Origin: JAABVD01 sp965204545
Lineage (GTDB): Bacteria > Verrucomicrobiota > Verrucomicrobiia > Opitutales > UBA2995
Reading direction: 5' to 3'
Assembly: GCA_965204545.1 (NCBI GenBank)
Contig: CBDBFA010000002.1
Location: 62,001 to 126,000, forward strand
DNA: 64,000 nt
The translations under genes and the position numbers were made by a program. How positions within the stretch are numbered: position 1 is the stretch's first letter; each line of letters begins with the position of its first letter. A model generated the notes under the pieces. The model saw nothing but the letters and a program-made list of their open reading frames with translations. It was not told where the DNA came from and ran no database searches. This document shows positions 49,358 through 58,047 of this stretch, piece after piece.

Positions 49358-50059
49358 TCAGCCTCCCTCCCTTTCCAGGGCCAGCACGCGAACCGGACAG
49401 GAATCCAGGCCTTCGATCGGCAGGGGCAGAATTAGAATTTCGAACCGGTTCGACCGCAATTTGTCAAGGTTGGTCAGCGATTCCACCATGGCCACATCGT
49501 TTTCGAAGAGAAGAACATGTACGGGCTGGTCGTCGCGCCCGCGGACCTCCAGGCCTGTGGCATCCGTGCCGATACAGTGGATGCCGGCTTCCTTCACCAG
49601 ATAGCGGGTGGCTGCAATGGAAAGAACTGGGCGATCATGCCCTTGAGGTGTCTTCCAGAGCTTGTGCATGTCGGTTCGGATAAGCACAATGTCCCCATTC
49701 CGAACTTCCACCCCGCAATCGAGAATCTCCCGCAGGGTGATCTCCTCATCCTTCTTCTTGTGGGAAAAATCCAGCAATACGGCCTCCCCTATGAGCCGAT
49801 CCAGGGGATAATCCGCCGCGTTCTTGCCATTCTTGACGTGATGGTAGGGAAACTCGACATGGGTTCCCACGTGGGAGCTCATCCTCACCTCCTGAATGAT
49901 ATACCAGATATCTTCCCGGCGCTCGATGGTATGGGAGCTCACGCGTGCGGTCTTCGCCATGGCCTCATCGGCATTGAAGGTTTCAATTTCGAGCGGAAAC
50001 TCCTCCTGCCCCGGCACCATTCGGTGGCTCAATTCAACAATTCGTCCCGATTTCAACAT
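49358..50059 (-). CDS. Cyclase-family (kynurenine formamidase-like) hydrolase
   Basis: From ATG 50059 the 233-aa protein starts MLKSGRIVELSHRMVPGQEEF and carries the metal motif SSHVGTHVEFPYHH, matching the HxGTHxDxPxH signature of the cyclase superfamily with E for D. The rest includes VLIRTDMHKLW and GIHCIGTDATGLE, also family-typical. Members hydrolyse amides, lactones or cyclic diketones, for example N-formylkynurenine or isatin. In this operon a role in opening a lactone or cleaving a ring or diketone intermediate is conceivable but not shown. A long upstream frame overlaps the isomerase gene and was rejected. Confidence 0.8.
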   Translation of the reverse strand: MLKSGRIVELSHRMVPGQEEFPLEIETFNADEAMAKTARVSSHTIERREDIWYIIQEVRMSSHVGTHVEFPYHHVKNGKNAADYPLDRLIGEAVLLDFSHKKKDEEITLREILDCGVEVRNGDIVLIRTDMHKLWKTPQGHDRPVLSIAATRYLVKEAGIHCIGTDATGLEVRGRDDQPVHVLLFENDVAMVESLTNLDKLRSNRFEILILPLPIEGLDSCPVRVLALEREGG

Positions 50060-50091
50060 GGTCCGCTTATATAGCTTGGATGCGGCAAAAT

Positions 50092-50874
50092 TTATAGCCC
50101 CGCCGAGCCGGGAAACAAGGTTGGATCGGTCAAAAAAGGCAACCCCGGCAAGCGGTCGCGAATGGCTTGGTAAGTCACGTTTTCGTTCAGATCCGGGAGT
50201 TGGCAGAGTTCTGACGCCTTGAGCAGGCGCAAGGGCAGCCGATCGGGGTAGTTGGAATTGAATACATAGCGCTTCTTTCCATCCGCCATTTCGTAGTAGA
50301 TCGCTCCTTTCCGTTCCCTGAAGGGATCGTAACATCCCTTCATCCCGTCCATTACGGCGTAGGAAAAAACCAGGGGTTGGCTGGAAGGATTGATCTGCAG
50401 ATGTCCGAAGTCGGGCGGCACTACAAAGGTTTCTCCCGCCTTCACCTCGACCAAGGCTGCATCTTCGACCTTTTCAAACGGGGGTCTCGCCTTCTGCAGA
50501 AGAAAATGTCCCTTGCCGAACAGCACCGAATAAATTTCAGGTGTGCCCATATTACACGGCTGGACGGGCGGATGATACTGACCGGAACTCTTTACGAATT
50601 CGCCGCCGAATACTCCGGGAGTGAAGATCACGATGCCGTAGGCCACGTTCGCTTCCCTCCACACAGGCCCATCTTCCTGGAAATAAAGGGCTGAAGTGTA
50701 GCGGTATATCACACGATCTTCTTCATCGATCGGGTTTGCCCAAACCCCCTTGAGGTCGTGCAACTTTCGAATGCGGTAGGACGGCTCGTTCAAACCTTCG
50801 CCCAATATCAGCTCACACGAATCAACATTGAAGCTTACGGGCAACCCGCATGCGGCCTGGAGACTCTCAACCAT
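50092..50874 (-). CDS. Cupin-type glucose-6-phosphate isomerase-like protein
   Basis: The 260-aa protein fits the archaeal-type cupin phosphoglucose isomerase family: LHDLKGVWANP, KSSGQYHPPVQPCNMGTPEIYSVL (metal-site H and E), GKGHFLLQKA and GETFVVPPDFGHLQINPS (metal-site H). Such enzymes interconvert aldose and ketose 6-phosphates using one metal. With the ROK kinase in the same operon it would act on the phosphorylated sugar. It is longer than the ~190-aa archaeal enzyme, with an extra ~60-residue C-terminal part. I start at ATG 50874, which overlaps the E2 stop by 8 bases and has AGGA nearby. A different sugar substrate is quite possible. Confidence 0.75.
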   Translation of the reverse strand: MVESLQAACGLPVSFNVDSCELILGEGLNEPSYRIRKLHDLKGVWANPIDEEDRVIYRYTSALYFQEDGPVWREANVAYGIVIFTPGVFGGEFVKSSGQYHPPVQPCNMGTPEIYSVLFGKGHFLLQKARPPFEKVEDAALVEVKAGETFVVPPDFGHLQINPSSQPLVFSYAVMDGMKGCYDPFRERKGAIYYEMADGKKRYVFNSNYPDRLPLRLLKASELCQLPDLNENVTYQAIRDRLPGLPFLTDPTLFPGSAGL

Positions 50875-51694
50875 CTGCTTTTTCCTGTCCTTTGTTGTTT
50901 CCTCCGATTTCGCCGGCTTTCCTTCCAGGGGGCTTCCAGGCTTCCACTTCAATCATAACCTTCACACTGTCCTGCAGGGTTTGCAAATAGCGGGCTACTT
51001 CCGCACCGTCCAGCATCCTATGGTCGGCGGTCACGGTGAGTTCCATCGTACGGGCCGCCACCAGCGTACCGTCGGCATCCTTCCGCACCGACTCTTTGGG
51101 CGTCCCCACACCCAGAATAGCAGCCTGGGGTGGATTGATCAGCGGTGTGAAACGAGTAACCCCAAACATACCCAAGTTGCTGATGGTAAAGGTGCCATCG
51201 GTGAAGTCTTTCATCCTCAGGCGTTTTCGGGAAGCCCTCGTCACGAGATCCTCTAAAGCGGCCGCCGTCTCGTAAACAGTGAGGGTCTCCGCCCAATGAA
51301 TTACCGGTGCTGTAAGTCCCTGAGGGGTATCCATGGCTACGGCCATATTGACAGAATCGTGCAGGACGACCGCGTCCTCTTCGTACCGTCCATTCAGGCG
51401 GGGATGCTCCACCAAAGCGCGCGCGGCCAACCAGATCAGCAATGCGGTAAAACTGACCCCGTATTCCGCATCCCTTATATCCGAATTGATCCGGTTCCGC
51501 AGTGCGGCCAGTTCATCCGCGCACAACTCCATGCCGACCGAAAACTGAGGTATCTCACGAGCGCTTTGCACCATGCGCCGGGCCGCCGTTTTTTGGACCA
51601 TGCTCAACGGAATCCGGGTAAGGCTTTGTCGATCGAATTCCTCGGGCGGGACGCCATGGAGCATCGGTCGCCGAGGAGGTTTATTCTCAATCAT
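50867..51694 (-). CDS. 2-oxoacid dehydrogenase E2 catalytic core without lipoyl domain
   Basis: The 275-aa protein holds only the acyltransferase catalytic domain: LSMVQKTAARRMVQSAREIPQF at its start, GVSFTALLIWLAARAL, FTISNLGMFGV and the active-site TVTADHRMLDGAEVARYL. The lipoyl and peripheral-subunit-binding domains of normal E2 are absent; the first ~35 residues are the only possible binding tail. A separate lipoyl protein is encoded 3.5 kb downstream in the same operon. It is the first gene of the 12-gene run. The ATG at 51694 has no Shine-Dalgarno sequence but lies where transcription from the promoter at 51701-51729 should begin; TTG 51709 is in frame. Confidence 0.87.
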   Translation of the reverse strand: MIENKPPRRPMLHGVPPEEFDRQSLTRIPLSMVQKTAARRMVQSAREIPQFSVGMELCADELAALRNRINSDIRDAEYGVSFTALLIWLAARALVEHPRLNGRYEEDAVVLHDSVNMAVAMDTPQGLTAPVIHWAETLTVYETAAALEDLVTRASRKRLRMKDFTDGTFTISNLGMFGVTRFTPLINPPQAAILGVGTPKESVRKDADGTLVAARTMELTVTADHRMLDGAEVARYLQTLQDSVKVMIEVEAWKPPGRKAGEIGGNNKGQEKADG

Positions 51695-51700
51695 GTAATC

Positions 51701-51729
51701 ATCATTCAACTAATGATAACAATTGTCAA
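51701..51729 (-). promoter_or_regulatory. Predicted promoter of the 12-gene sugar/2-oxoacid dehydrogenase operon
   Basis: On the minus strand TTGACA (51729-51724) is a perfect -35 box. A 17-base spacer leads to AATGAT (51706-51701), a 4-of-6 match to a -10 box. The predicted start point is at or next to the E2 ATG (51694), implying a leaderless message, which would explain the missing Shine-Dalgarno sequence. The -35 box lies at the exact centre of the operator. Confidence 0.6.
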
Positions 51730-51747
51730 TAACATTTGTTATCATTA
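51711..51747. promoter_or_regulatory. Palindromic operator A at head of the 12-gene operon
   Basis: TAATGATAACAA (51711-51722) and TTGTTATCATTA (51736-51747) are perfect 12-base inverted arms. Within it lie two tandem half-palindromes, TAACAATTGTCA (51717-51728) and TAACATTTGTTA (51730-51741), one base apart. Binding would cover the -35 box. A site with the same 12+1+12 layout is at 58048-58075. The SorC-family protein of the operon is the likely ligand-responsive binder. Confidence 0.72.
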
Positions 51748-51956
51748 GGTGCCGCCTCACCCTATGATCCCTCCCCTTTTTCGATCTATAGGGGTCGACG
51801 CACCTCGCCAGGGTCAAAAGTCCAAGCGACTTGCACCGCCTTGACGAGGCTGAAATATCCCTTCGGTATTTTTTTAAGGAAGATTCTGTTCTGCGGTGAA
51901 GGATAAAATCAAACGATTTGGATTGATTTCCTACAAAATTGTGTGATTTGTAAGGA

Positions 51957-52235
51957 ATGAAGACTTTGCAGGCAAAAGTCACTTCTAAGGGTCAAATAAC
52001 CCTTCCTAAGCAGCTTCGGACAAAACTGGCTATCCGGAGCGGTGACCGGCTGGAGTTTACCTTGGAAAGGCCAGACCGAATTTCCCTGCGCAAAAAGCGG
52101 GCCCCGGGTTCTTCGGCAGGTTGTGGCAAGCCATTCCTTAAAAGGCAACCGAAAGCGGTCACCATCGAAGATATGGATGAAGGAATCCGGCAAGCCATTA
52201 GCCGCAAGCACGGATCTCTTCATCCCGGGAAGTGA
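51957..52235 (+). CDS. AbrB/MazE-type (SpoVT-AbrB fold) antitoxin
   Basis: The 92-aa protein begins MKTLQAKVTSKGQITLPKQL, the looped-hinge AbrB-type DNA-binding fold, and has a C-terminal tail of about 40 residues to bind the toxin. Its TGA stop overlaps the GTG start of the PIN-domain gene (GTGA at 52232-52235). A weak inverted repeat TACAAA/TTTGTA (51932-51937, 51947-51952) just upstream may be its operator. The pair is divergent from the E2 gene and shares the ~260-base intergenic space with operator A. Confidence 0.82.
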   Translation: MKTLQAKVTSKGQITLPKQLRTKLAIRSGDRLEFTLERPDRISLRKKRAPGSSAGCGKPFLKRQPKAVTIEDMDEGIRQAISRKHGSLHPGK

Positions 52236-52612
52236 TAGCTTTCGATACCAATTACCTTGTTCGCCACATCGTCCAGGACGATGAAGAACAATGCGCCATC
52301 GTTGCCACCGAATTGGCCAATGAAATCAAAAAGGAGCGGTCGATAAGAATTTTCGATCTCGTCTTGATGGAAACTTCATGGGTTCTCGAAACGGTCTATG
52401 GATTTGATCGGGTAGCTTGGGCTCAAGTCCTCGAGGAATTATTGGACGATTCTGCATTCAGTTTTGATGATCCGGGTCGCTTGCGCAAAACTATCAAGAT
52501 GTATCGACAAGGAAGAGCAGGTTTTGCCGACTACCTGATTGCCGAAACCGCTTGGTCCAAGGCTCTTGAATTGAGAACTTTCGACAAAACCCTTCTGGAG
52601 GAAATGGGATAG
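52232..52612 (+). CDS. PIN-domain toxin (VapC-like)
   Basis: The 126-aa protein has PIN-domain acids: D5 in IAFDTNYLVR, E48 in VLMETSWVLETVYG, the aspartate in GFADYLIAETA and a C-terminal D in LRTFDKTLLEE. It should be an RNase held inactive by the AbrB-type antitoxin encoded just upstream. GTG start at 52232 inferred from the overlap with the antitoxin stop. This is the second PIN toxin of the window; its sequence and antitoxin fold differ from those at 21.4-22.0 kb, so the two arose separately. Confidence 0.85.
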   Translation: MIAFDTNYLVRHIVQDDEEQCAIVATELANEIKKERSIRIFDLVLMETSWVLETVYGFDRVAWAQVLEELLDDSAFSFDDPGRLRKTIKMYRQGRAGFADYLIAETAWSKALELRTFDKTLLEEMG

Positions 52613-52678
52613 AATTTTAGTTCCAAATCCCGGTCCGCGAAGCTCGAAAAGTTAATCGCCAATCCGCTTCAGGCCGCC

Positions 52679-52881
52679 TAGCCCGCATGTCTCACTTACC
52701 GAGCGAATGCGACATCTCCCAATTTTCTACTGCGCTCCGGTATGTCGGCACTGGTGCGGACTTCGTTGGATTCGCTACTTTGCAGGGTGTCGACCCAGCT
52801 TCACCCGCTCATCTGCTCGAAACCCGCACCAGCACTCGACCTCCGTTCGCTCGCCACGAATTTTGTGAGACATGCGGGCTA
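52679..52881 (+). repeat. 203-bp repeat with terminal inverted repeats, copy 4
   Basis: The ends are TAGCCCGCATGTCTCAC and its perfect complement GTGAGACATGCGGGCTA. It carries a 24-base insertion (TTACCGAGCGAATGCGACAT and following) absent from copies 1-3; its CGAGCGAATG can pair with CGTTCGCTCG near the right end. By eye it is identical to copy 5 (58182-58384) apart from one base at the right tip. Confidence 0.9.
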
Positions 52882-52900
52882 GGGGAAAGGGTCTCATAGC

Positions 52901-54385
52901 CTACCGACCTCCCGCATGGGATCCAACCATCCTTTCCTGCCAGGACGCATAAAGTTTTTGCAGACGCTGGAAAATCTCCGGATGCTCTTTGGCAAGATCA
53001 CGGCTCTCGGAAGGGTCCTCTCGCAAGTTGAACAGGCGGGTGCCTTGCAGGAGTTTTGTCCGGTTGACGATGCCTCGGGTGGGCTCCCTGGGACTACGAC
53101 CGCCTTGATGGAGCAATTTCCAATCGCCGGATCTCACGGCGTAACTGTCCTGCCCGCTGCCCCGCCAGCGCCAATACAGGGCGCGATCCTCATCGAGATC
53201 CTCGACGATTTTCGGGATGGGCTCTCCGTCGAGACCCAGTGGCAGTTCGATACCTGCCGCCTGCAGGCAGGTGGGTAAAACATCCAGAGTTGAGATCGGC
53301 CCGTCCCAGGTCTCGCCACCGTGTGGATCACCCGGCCGGGACAGGATAAACGGAACCCGAATGCCCCCCTCCCACAACGTGAACTTGCTTCCGGCGAGCG
53401 GCAGATTCCAGGCCCCGGTCGTGGGGGGCCCGCCGTTGTCCGAGAACAGGATAACGATGGTGTTATAGGCCAGCGAAAATTCCTCCAGGGCGTCCAGAAC
53501 GCGTCCGATGTTGTCGTCCATACAATTGAGGTTGGCCAGGTAGAATTGGCGCATCTCTTCATCGGTTATTTCGCCGAGCGTGATGAATCGCTTGAACCAT
53601 GTTTCATAGCTGCCGTCGGTTTCCGGATCGTACCTGGGGATCTCCCTGACACCAAACTTGTCGAGATAGCGCTTGGGAACCTGATGGATTGAATGGTGCA
53701 CCGAGTTGTAAGACAGAGTGACAAAGAAAGGGTCCTTGTCGTGGCGCTTGAGGAATTCGATCGTCGCATCAGTGAAGATTTCCGTCAGGTAGCCATCCTC
53801 GAATTCCTTGCGGCCACGATTGTGCATGAGCGGACCCACCACGGCGCTGTGCCCCCTGGGGTCTGGGGTGCGATCCTCTATATCCTTGGACAAGAGGAAG
53901 TAATCGTGGCCATGCGCCGAAAATCCAAGAAACTCGTCGTAGCCATGGTTCAACGGATACTCGGGGACATCCCGATCGTGGTAACCCAGGCCAAAATCGC
54001 TTTTGCCGAAACGGGCTGTGGTGTAGCCTTTGGCATTCATGATTTCAGCTATGTTTGGGACATCTTCAGGCAATCCGGGACTCCAACTGGATTCCGGGTC
54101 CCAGCGATGCTGATACCGCCCGGTATGCCATCCGGCGCGTGAAGGACTGCACACGGGAGCCGTAACGTAAGCCTCCGTAAAGAGCACTCCGCGAGCCGCC
54201 AACCGGTCCATGTTCGGCGTGTGGACATCCGTCGCATGGTGCCTGAAGGCGCTCAGATCAGCGTATCCCTGATCGTCCGTAACGATAATGAGGATGTTGG
54301 GAAGGCCTTGCTCTGTCCCTTTCGCCCAAGCTGCCAAGAGCAGGACTAGGGCAAGGATGGCCAGGGATTCGGGTTGTTTTGTCAT
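52901..54385 (-). CDS. Exported sulfatase (S1 family, formylglycine type)
   Basis: From ATG 54385 the 494-aa protein has a signal peptide (LAILALVLLLAAWAKG), then the metal-site ILIIVTDDQGYADLS. The maturation motif is C79-SPSR, so C79 would be converted to formylglycine. Further motifs are RFGKSDFG, LFSDNGGPP and SKFTLWEGGIRVPFI. Sulfatases remove sulfate esters from polysaccharides or small sugars. It is directly downstream of the TonB-dependent receptor gene beyond a hairpin terminator, and both lie between the two identical 203-bp repeats. The substrate subfamily cannot be fixed by eye. A maturase (anSME) is not in the window. Confidence 0.9.
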   Translation of the reverse strand: MTKQPESLAILALVLLLAAWAKGTEQGLPNILIIVTDDQGYADLSAFRHHATDVHTPNMDRLAARGVLFTEAYVTAPVCSPSRAGWHTGRYQHRWDPESSWSPGLPEDVPNIAEIMNAKGYTTARFGKSDFGLGYHDRDVPEYPLNHGYDEFLGFSAHGHDYFLLSKDIEDRTPDPRGHSAVVGPLMHNRGRKEFEDGYLTEIFTDATIEFLKRHDKDPFFVTLSYNSVHHSIHQVPKRYLDKFGVREIPRYDPETDGSYETWFKRFITLGEITDEEMRQFYLANLNCMDDNIGRVLDALEEFSLAYNTIVILFSDNGGPPTTGAWNLPLAGSKFTLWEGGIRVPFILSRPGDPHGGETWDGPISTLDVLPTCLQAAGIELPLGLDGEPIPKIVEDLDEDRALYWRWRGSGQDSYAVRSGDWKLLHQGGRSPREPTRGIVNRTKLLQGTRLFNLREDPSESRDLAKEHPEIFQRLQKLYASWQERMVGSHAGGR

Positions 54386-54474
54386 AATGCAGTTGAAGAA
54401 TTTGTAAGGTTGTGAATGGGGGTATGCATGTTCCCGGTTTCCATTCAAGGCTCATGACTACCTTTGACAAAGGG

Positions 54475-54509
54475 AAAGCCCCCGGCCAAACCCCATGGCC
54501 AGGGGCTTT
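54475..54509 (-). terminator. Hairpin terminator after the TonB-dependent receptor gene
   Basis: AAAGCCCCCGGCCA (54475-54488) and TGGCCAGGGGCTTT (54496-54509) form a 14-bp stem with one mismatch around a 7-base loop, 28 bases past the receptor's stop codon. The trailing T-run on the minus strand is short (TTTCCCTTTG). It probably ends most receptor transcripts before the sulfatase gene. Confidence 0.7.
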
Positions 54510-54537
54510 CATGGTATAGACTACAAACTACAACAAT

Positions 54538-57500
54538 CTAGAACCTGAAAGTGTTGGTCAGGAAAAACTCTTGCGGAAGGGGATTGCGGTAAACCGCAAC
54601 TTGGCCATCCGGATTAGTAACCACTACTATCGGAACGGAATCCCCAATGGCATTTCTAACGTTCAGCTGAATTTTCCAATCGATTTTGTCGGTGAGTTTC
54701 CGCGTATGACCAATCCAGATGTCTCCATTTAATTTATCGGAACCGAACCAAGGATTGCCAATATCCGGGACACGGGCTCCGTCGGAATTCGAAATGAGCG
54801 GATAGCCCGTTGCAACCTCATCCTGCCAACGAATGCCCACTCCGGCGAAAGAACCTTTAAGGAATCCGCTATCGAAATCATAAGTAGTAGCCAGATTCAC
54901 GCGCCACTCACGCAATTCGGGGTTAAGCTGCCCATCCTTGGCAAGGATGGCAGCAAGAGGCGTGTTCGCTCGCAAATCAAAGCGAGACTTGAACGTAAAC
55001 GGCGCATTCCTTCCTGGATCATCTCGCCATTGTCCCTTAGGGTCAGTATCTAGAAGATTATTATAAGCGGCTACAATTTGTTTAAGAACAGGCGCGGTAT
55101 TGTCTTGAATGGTTTCCTGTTGGGAAATATTCAGGAAGGCACGCCAGGAAGGAGTTACGTTGCCTGCCAATTCGAATTCGAATCCTTCGGAGACAAAGTC
55201 GGTGGTACCGGTAAGCCCGGGAATGCCATCAATCCTTAATTGCCCATCTTCCAGGCGGTAATTGACAACCTGCTGAAATTCCGGCGGTACCAAATCGGCG
55301 ATCATGGCATCAAAAAATTCCTCGTAGGAAGCATATTGCCCAACGGCCTCCGGACCTCCGGAAAACTCCAAAGCGCCTTCAATCGTTCCTCCGGAATTTC
55401 GATACAAATTCCAACCATTCCACCAACGGCCCGGCGTGTAGACGGCCGTACCGGCTATTCCACCCAATCCTGCATTGGCGCCATTGATCTTGGTCTCAAA
55501 CCAATTGAACCTGGCGGAAAGCCGATTATCCAGCATGCTCAAGGTAAAACCATATTCGGTGGTTTCTCCACTGGGAGGAGCAAATACCTCGCCCAGTACA
55601 TTTCGCCTTACTCCAGCTGGCTGAACGTTTTCCGATTCACCGTAATGGACACTCAGTTGAGTGTCGTAGGGAAACTCGAAGGGGACATGTCCTACCAGGC
55701 TCCAGGTAAACGTTTCCTCGGTATGTTCGAAGGTTGGCTCATCGGTCAAGACCAACGAATTCTCGACATCAATTGAGTTGTCCGGATTTCGAATAAGCCT
55801 TTCGCGCGAGAAAATTTTGATTGTATCTTCCCGCCAGCCAACCATTCCGACCAAAAGGTTATCCAGGAAATAACTCTGCCAACCAAAAACCTCCGAATCT
55901 ATCTCTTGCCGGTCAATATTTGCCCCGGTGTCAGTTTCAGTGACCCGGAAAGCACCATTAGTCTCCACAAAACCGGTCTCAGGATTAAAATAGATTCCTT
56001 TGAAATAGTCTCCGTCTTCAGGTACCGGAGCTGAAATGCTATCGGGTAGGCGTATGTCAGTCCATGACTGAGCGTCAAACTGCGGCCCTGCAAGATAAAC
56101 CATCTGGAAAACGGTTCTTGGCCAGGAAACAAGCGGTCCAGGAAAACCCTCCTCCCGCAAATCAAGAGTATCATTGTTCCAATAAAGCCCTTTACTTATG
56201 CTTACGGTTTCAATCGTTTGCTCATTGTAAAGGCCTGAAAACACATGCCGACCAAGCCAGCTTAGCCCATCCTCCCTTTTGGTAAAGTCGAGTTCGTAAA
56301 AGCCGGTAGCGCGAATCGACTCCCGATCGATTTCAGTGTTACTGTTACCAAAGTTTCGAGAGACAATGTAGGGCCGACCCGCGTTCGGATTCAACTCATC
56401 ATTGGCAAGATACCGGGTTACATCAATTTTTACGTCCGTAGTGCTCGAACCTCCACCCACATTTCCAGTATCCCATGGCAAATGGGAATAACGCTCGTAA
56501 TTTTGCTGGTCGAAAGCCAATTCAATACCGGCCTTACCTTCCAAAAACAATTGCTCAAGCGTGACATTGGCGGCTTCGAAATCATGCTCCACTCTACTTG
56601 TTTTTCCCGACAGCAAGTGATTCTCATTATCGAAAACTCTGCGGTCATTGATGGTGGGGACGGTAAAGCTTGGCGTCTGCTCATTTCCAACAAAACTTCT
56701 CGTTCCATGAATATTCCTCTGCGCCCTTCCTTCATTCGGCCCCTGGCCGAACGCATCGAACTGGATACGCCCCATCATTGCCTGGATGCTGGAATCTGAG
56801 GGCAAACCAATCGTCGCAGTCTGGGCATCAGGTTGGTTATAGACGGGTGCAAGATGAACAAAGAAGGGTTCAATGACTGAGGCTGGGGCATTGAATCGAT
56901 TGTAATTCGTGGAAGAATTATCCAGAATGAATTTAGACTGGAAACTCCCATCGGTCACCCAATTGGGAAAGGTAGTACCCTGTAAGTCCGCCAAGGCAGG
57001 ATTGGGAGGAGCAAACCAGTCACGCAACGCGTTTGCCGGCGGAATAACATTAGGGGGCGTCCCCTGAATACTGCCCGATTCAAAACTGGCACGCAGTGTT
57101 AACGGTCCTACATTCTCACTGTTTTCATTTTTAAATAATATAGCCTCACTGGCAATCGTTAAGCGCTTGTCTATTTCGAATGCCGGACGCTGTTGATGTT
57201 GGGTGTCCTCATAGAGTCCCATGACTCGGACTGCCAAGCGTCCCTCGATCAACTCTTCATTGTAATCGAAAGTTTCGCGATGACTGCTGCGCTCGCCAAA
57301 GCGCACGCTTAATTGACCGAAACTTCGTCCCAACTGGGCTCTTTTCACATCGTTGTTGATAACCCCTCCGGGTTCCCCAATACCAAACAGCAGCGAATTC
57401 GGCCCCCGATTCAAGGTCGTACGGGAGGTGTTGTATGCATCAAACGGTATGTTCGTAAGAAAATAGCCCCTGGTCAAAGATGCTCTCGCCAAGCCACGGA

Positions 57501-57900
57501 TCCGTTGGTTTCCCTGAGGAGTTATCCTTATTCCAGAGGTGTTGGCTCTTTGAAAGGTGCGGGTATCCCCAAATCCTGCGAAATTGCCCTGCACACCGCC
57601 AACCTCTGCATTGGAAGCATACGAGAGAATCGTCTCCGCATCCGTTGCTCCAGTGTCCTCAAATAGTTCTTGAGTCAAAACGGAGATGGCTGAGGCCACA
57701 TCCCGCAACGGAGTATTGAGCCGGGTGCCGGCAAGCGTAGTGGTCGCCAGGTAGCCTACATCCTCCTCTTCATCTATGGTGAAGGGACTCAGTTCGTAAA
57801 TGTCTTCATCCTCCTCTTCTTGCGCTACAAGGGCGAGCGGCAGCGCCGCAGTCAGACATCCGTATAAAATCAATTGGGGCCAGCGATATATTTGCTTCAT
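54538..57900 (-). CDS. TonB-dependent outer-membrane receptor
   Basis: From ATG 57900 the 1120-aa protein has a signal peptide (LILYGCLTAALPLALVA, cut near A26-Q27) and an acidic segment with ELSPFTIDEEEDVGYLATTT. The plug domain (AGTRLNTPLRDVASAISVLT) follows, then a long beta-barrel ending in the outer-membrane signature FFLTNTFRF. The SPFxV/I...GY(x)A(T/S)xTLAGTR opening is characteristic of the large receptor paralogue group of Opitutae. There is no SusD partner. It likely imports an oligosaccharide or other carbon source. Upstream codons to 58023 were not used. Operator B lies about 150 bases upstream. Confidence 0.92.
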   Translation of the reverse strand: MKQIYRWPQLILYGCLTAALPLALVAQEEEDEDIYELSPFTIDEEEDVGYLATTTLAGTRLNTPLRDVASAISVLTQELFEDTGATDAETILSYASNAEVGGVQGNFAGFGDTRTFQRANTSGIRITPQGNQRIRGLARASLTRGYFLTNIPFDAYNTSRTTLNRGPNSLLFGIGEPGGVINNDVKRAQLGRSFGQLSVRFGERSSHRETFDYNEELIEGRLAVRVMGLYEDTQHQQRPAFEIDKRLTIASEAILFKNENSENVGPLTLRASFESGSIQGTPPNVIPPANALRDWFAPPNPALADLQGTTFPNWVTDGSFQSKFILDNSSTNYNRFNAPASVIEPFFVHLAPVYNQPDAQTATIGLPSDSSIQAMMGRIQFDAFGQGPNEGRAQRNIHGTRSFVGNEQTPSFTVPTINDRRVFDNENHLLSGKTSRVEHDFEAANVTLEQLFLEGKAGIELAFDQQNYERYSHLPWDTGNVGGGSSTTDVKIDVTRYLANDELNPNAGRPYIVSRNFGNSNTEIDRESIRATGFYELDFTKREDGLSWLGRHVFSGLYNEQTIETVSISKGLYWNNDTLDLREEGFPGPLVSWPRTVFQMVYLAGPQFDAQSWTDIRLPDSISAPVPEDGDYFKGIYFNPETGFVETNGAFRVTETDTGANIDRQEIDSEVFGWQSYFLDNLLVGMVGWREDTIKIFSRERLIRNPDNSIDVENSLVLTDEPTFEHTEETFTWSLVGHVPFEFPYDTQLSVHYGESENVQPAGVRRNVLGEVFAPPSGETTEYGFTLSMLDNRLSARFNWFETKINGANAGLGGIAGTAVYTPGRWWNGWNLYRNSGGTIEGALEFSGGPEAVGQYASYEEFFDAMIADLVPPEFQQVVNYRLEDGQLRIDGIPGLTGTTDFVSEGFEFELAGNVTPSWRAFLNISQQETIQDNTAPVLKQIVAAYNNLLDTDPKGQWRDDPGRNAPFTFKSRFDLRANTPLAAILAKDGQLNPELREWRVNLATTYDFDSGFLKGSFAGVGIRWQDEVATGYPLISNSDGARVPDIGNPWFGSDKLNGDIWIGHTRKLTDKIDWKIQLNVRNAIGDSVPIVVVTNPDGQVAVYRNPLPQEFFLTNTFRF

Positions 57901-58047
57901 GGGAGAATCGGGTTGAGTGGTTTCAATTTGGTTTCTGTTGAAATGGCTAAATGCCAAAGCGCATCCCCCTACCGGCCATCCATTGGTTTCCGGACAGGGC
58001 CCTTGGACAGTGCTTTTCGGCATTCATACCAATAGATTGGGAGAGGT

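Noticed and set aside
52687..52899. Identical small open frames within the 203-bp repeats (also at 58190)
   Set aside because: The peptide exists only because two repeat copies are identical; copies 1-3 interrupt or shift the frame, so there is no sign of selection for a protein.
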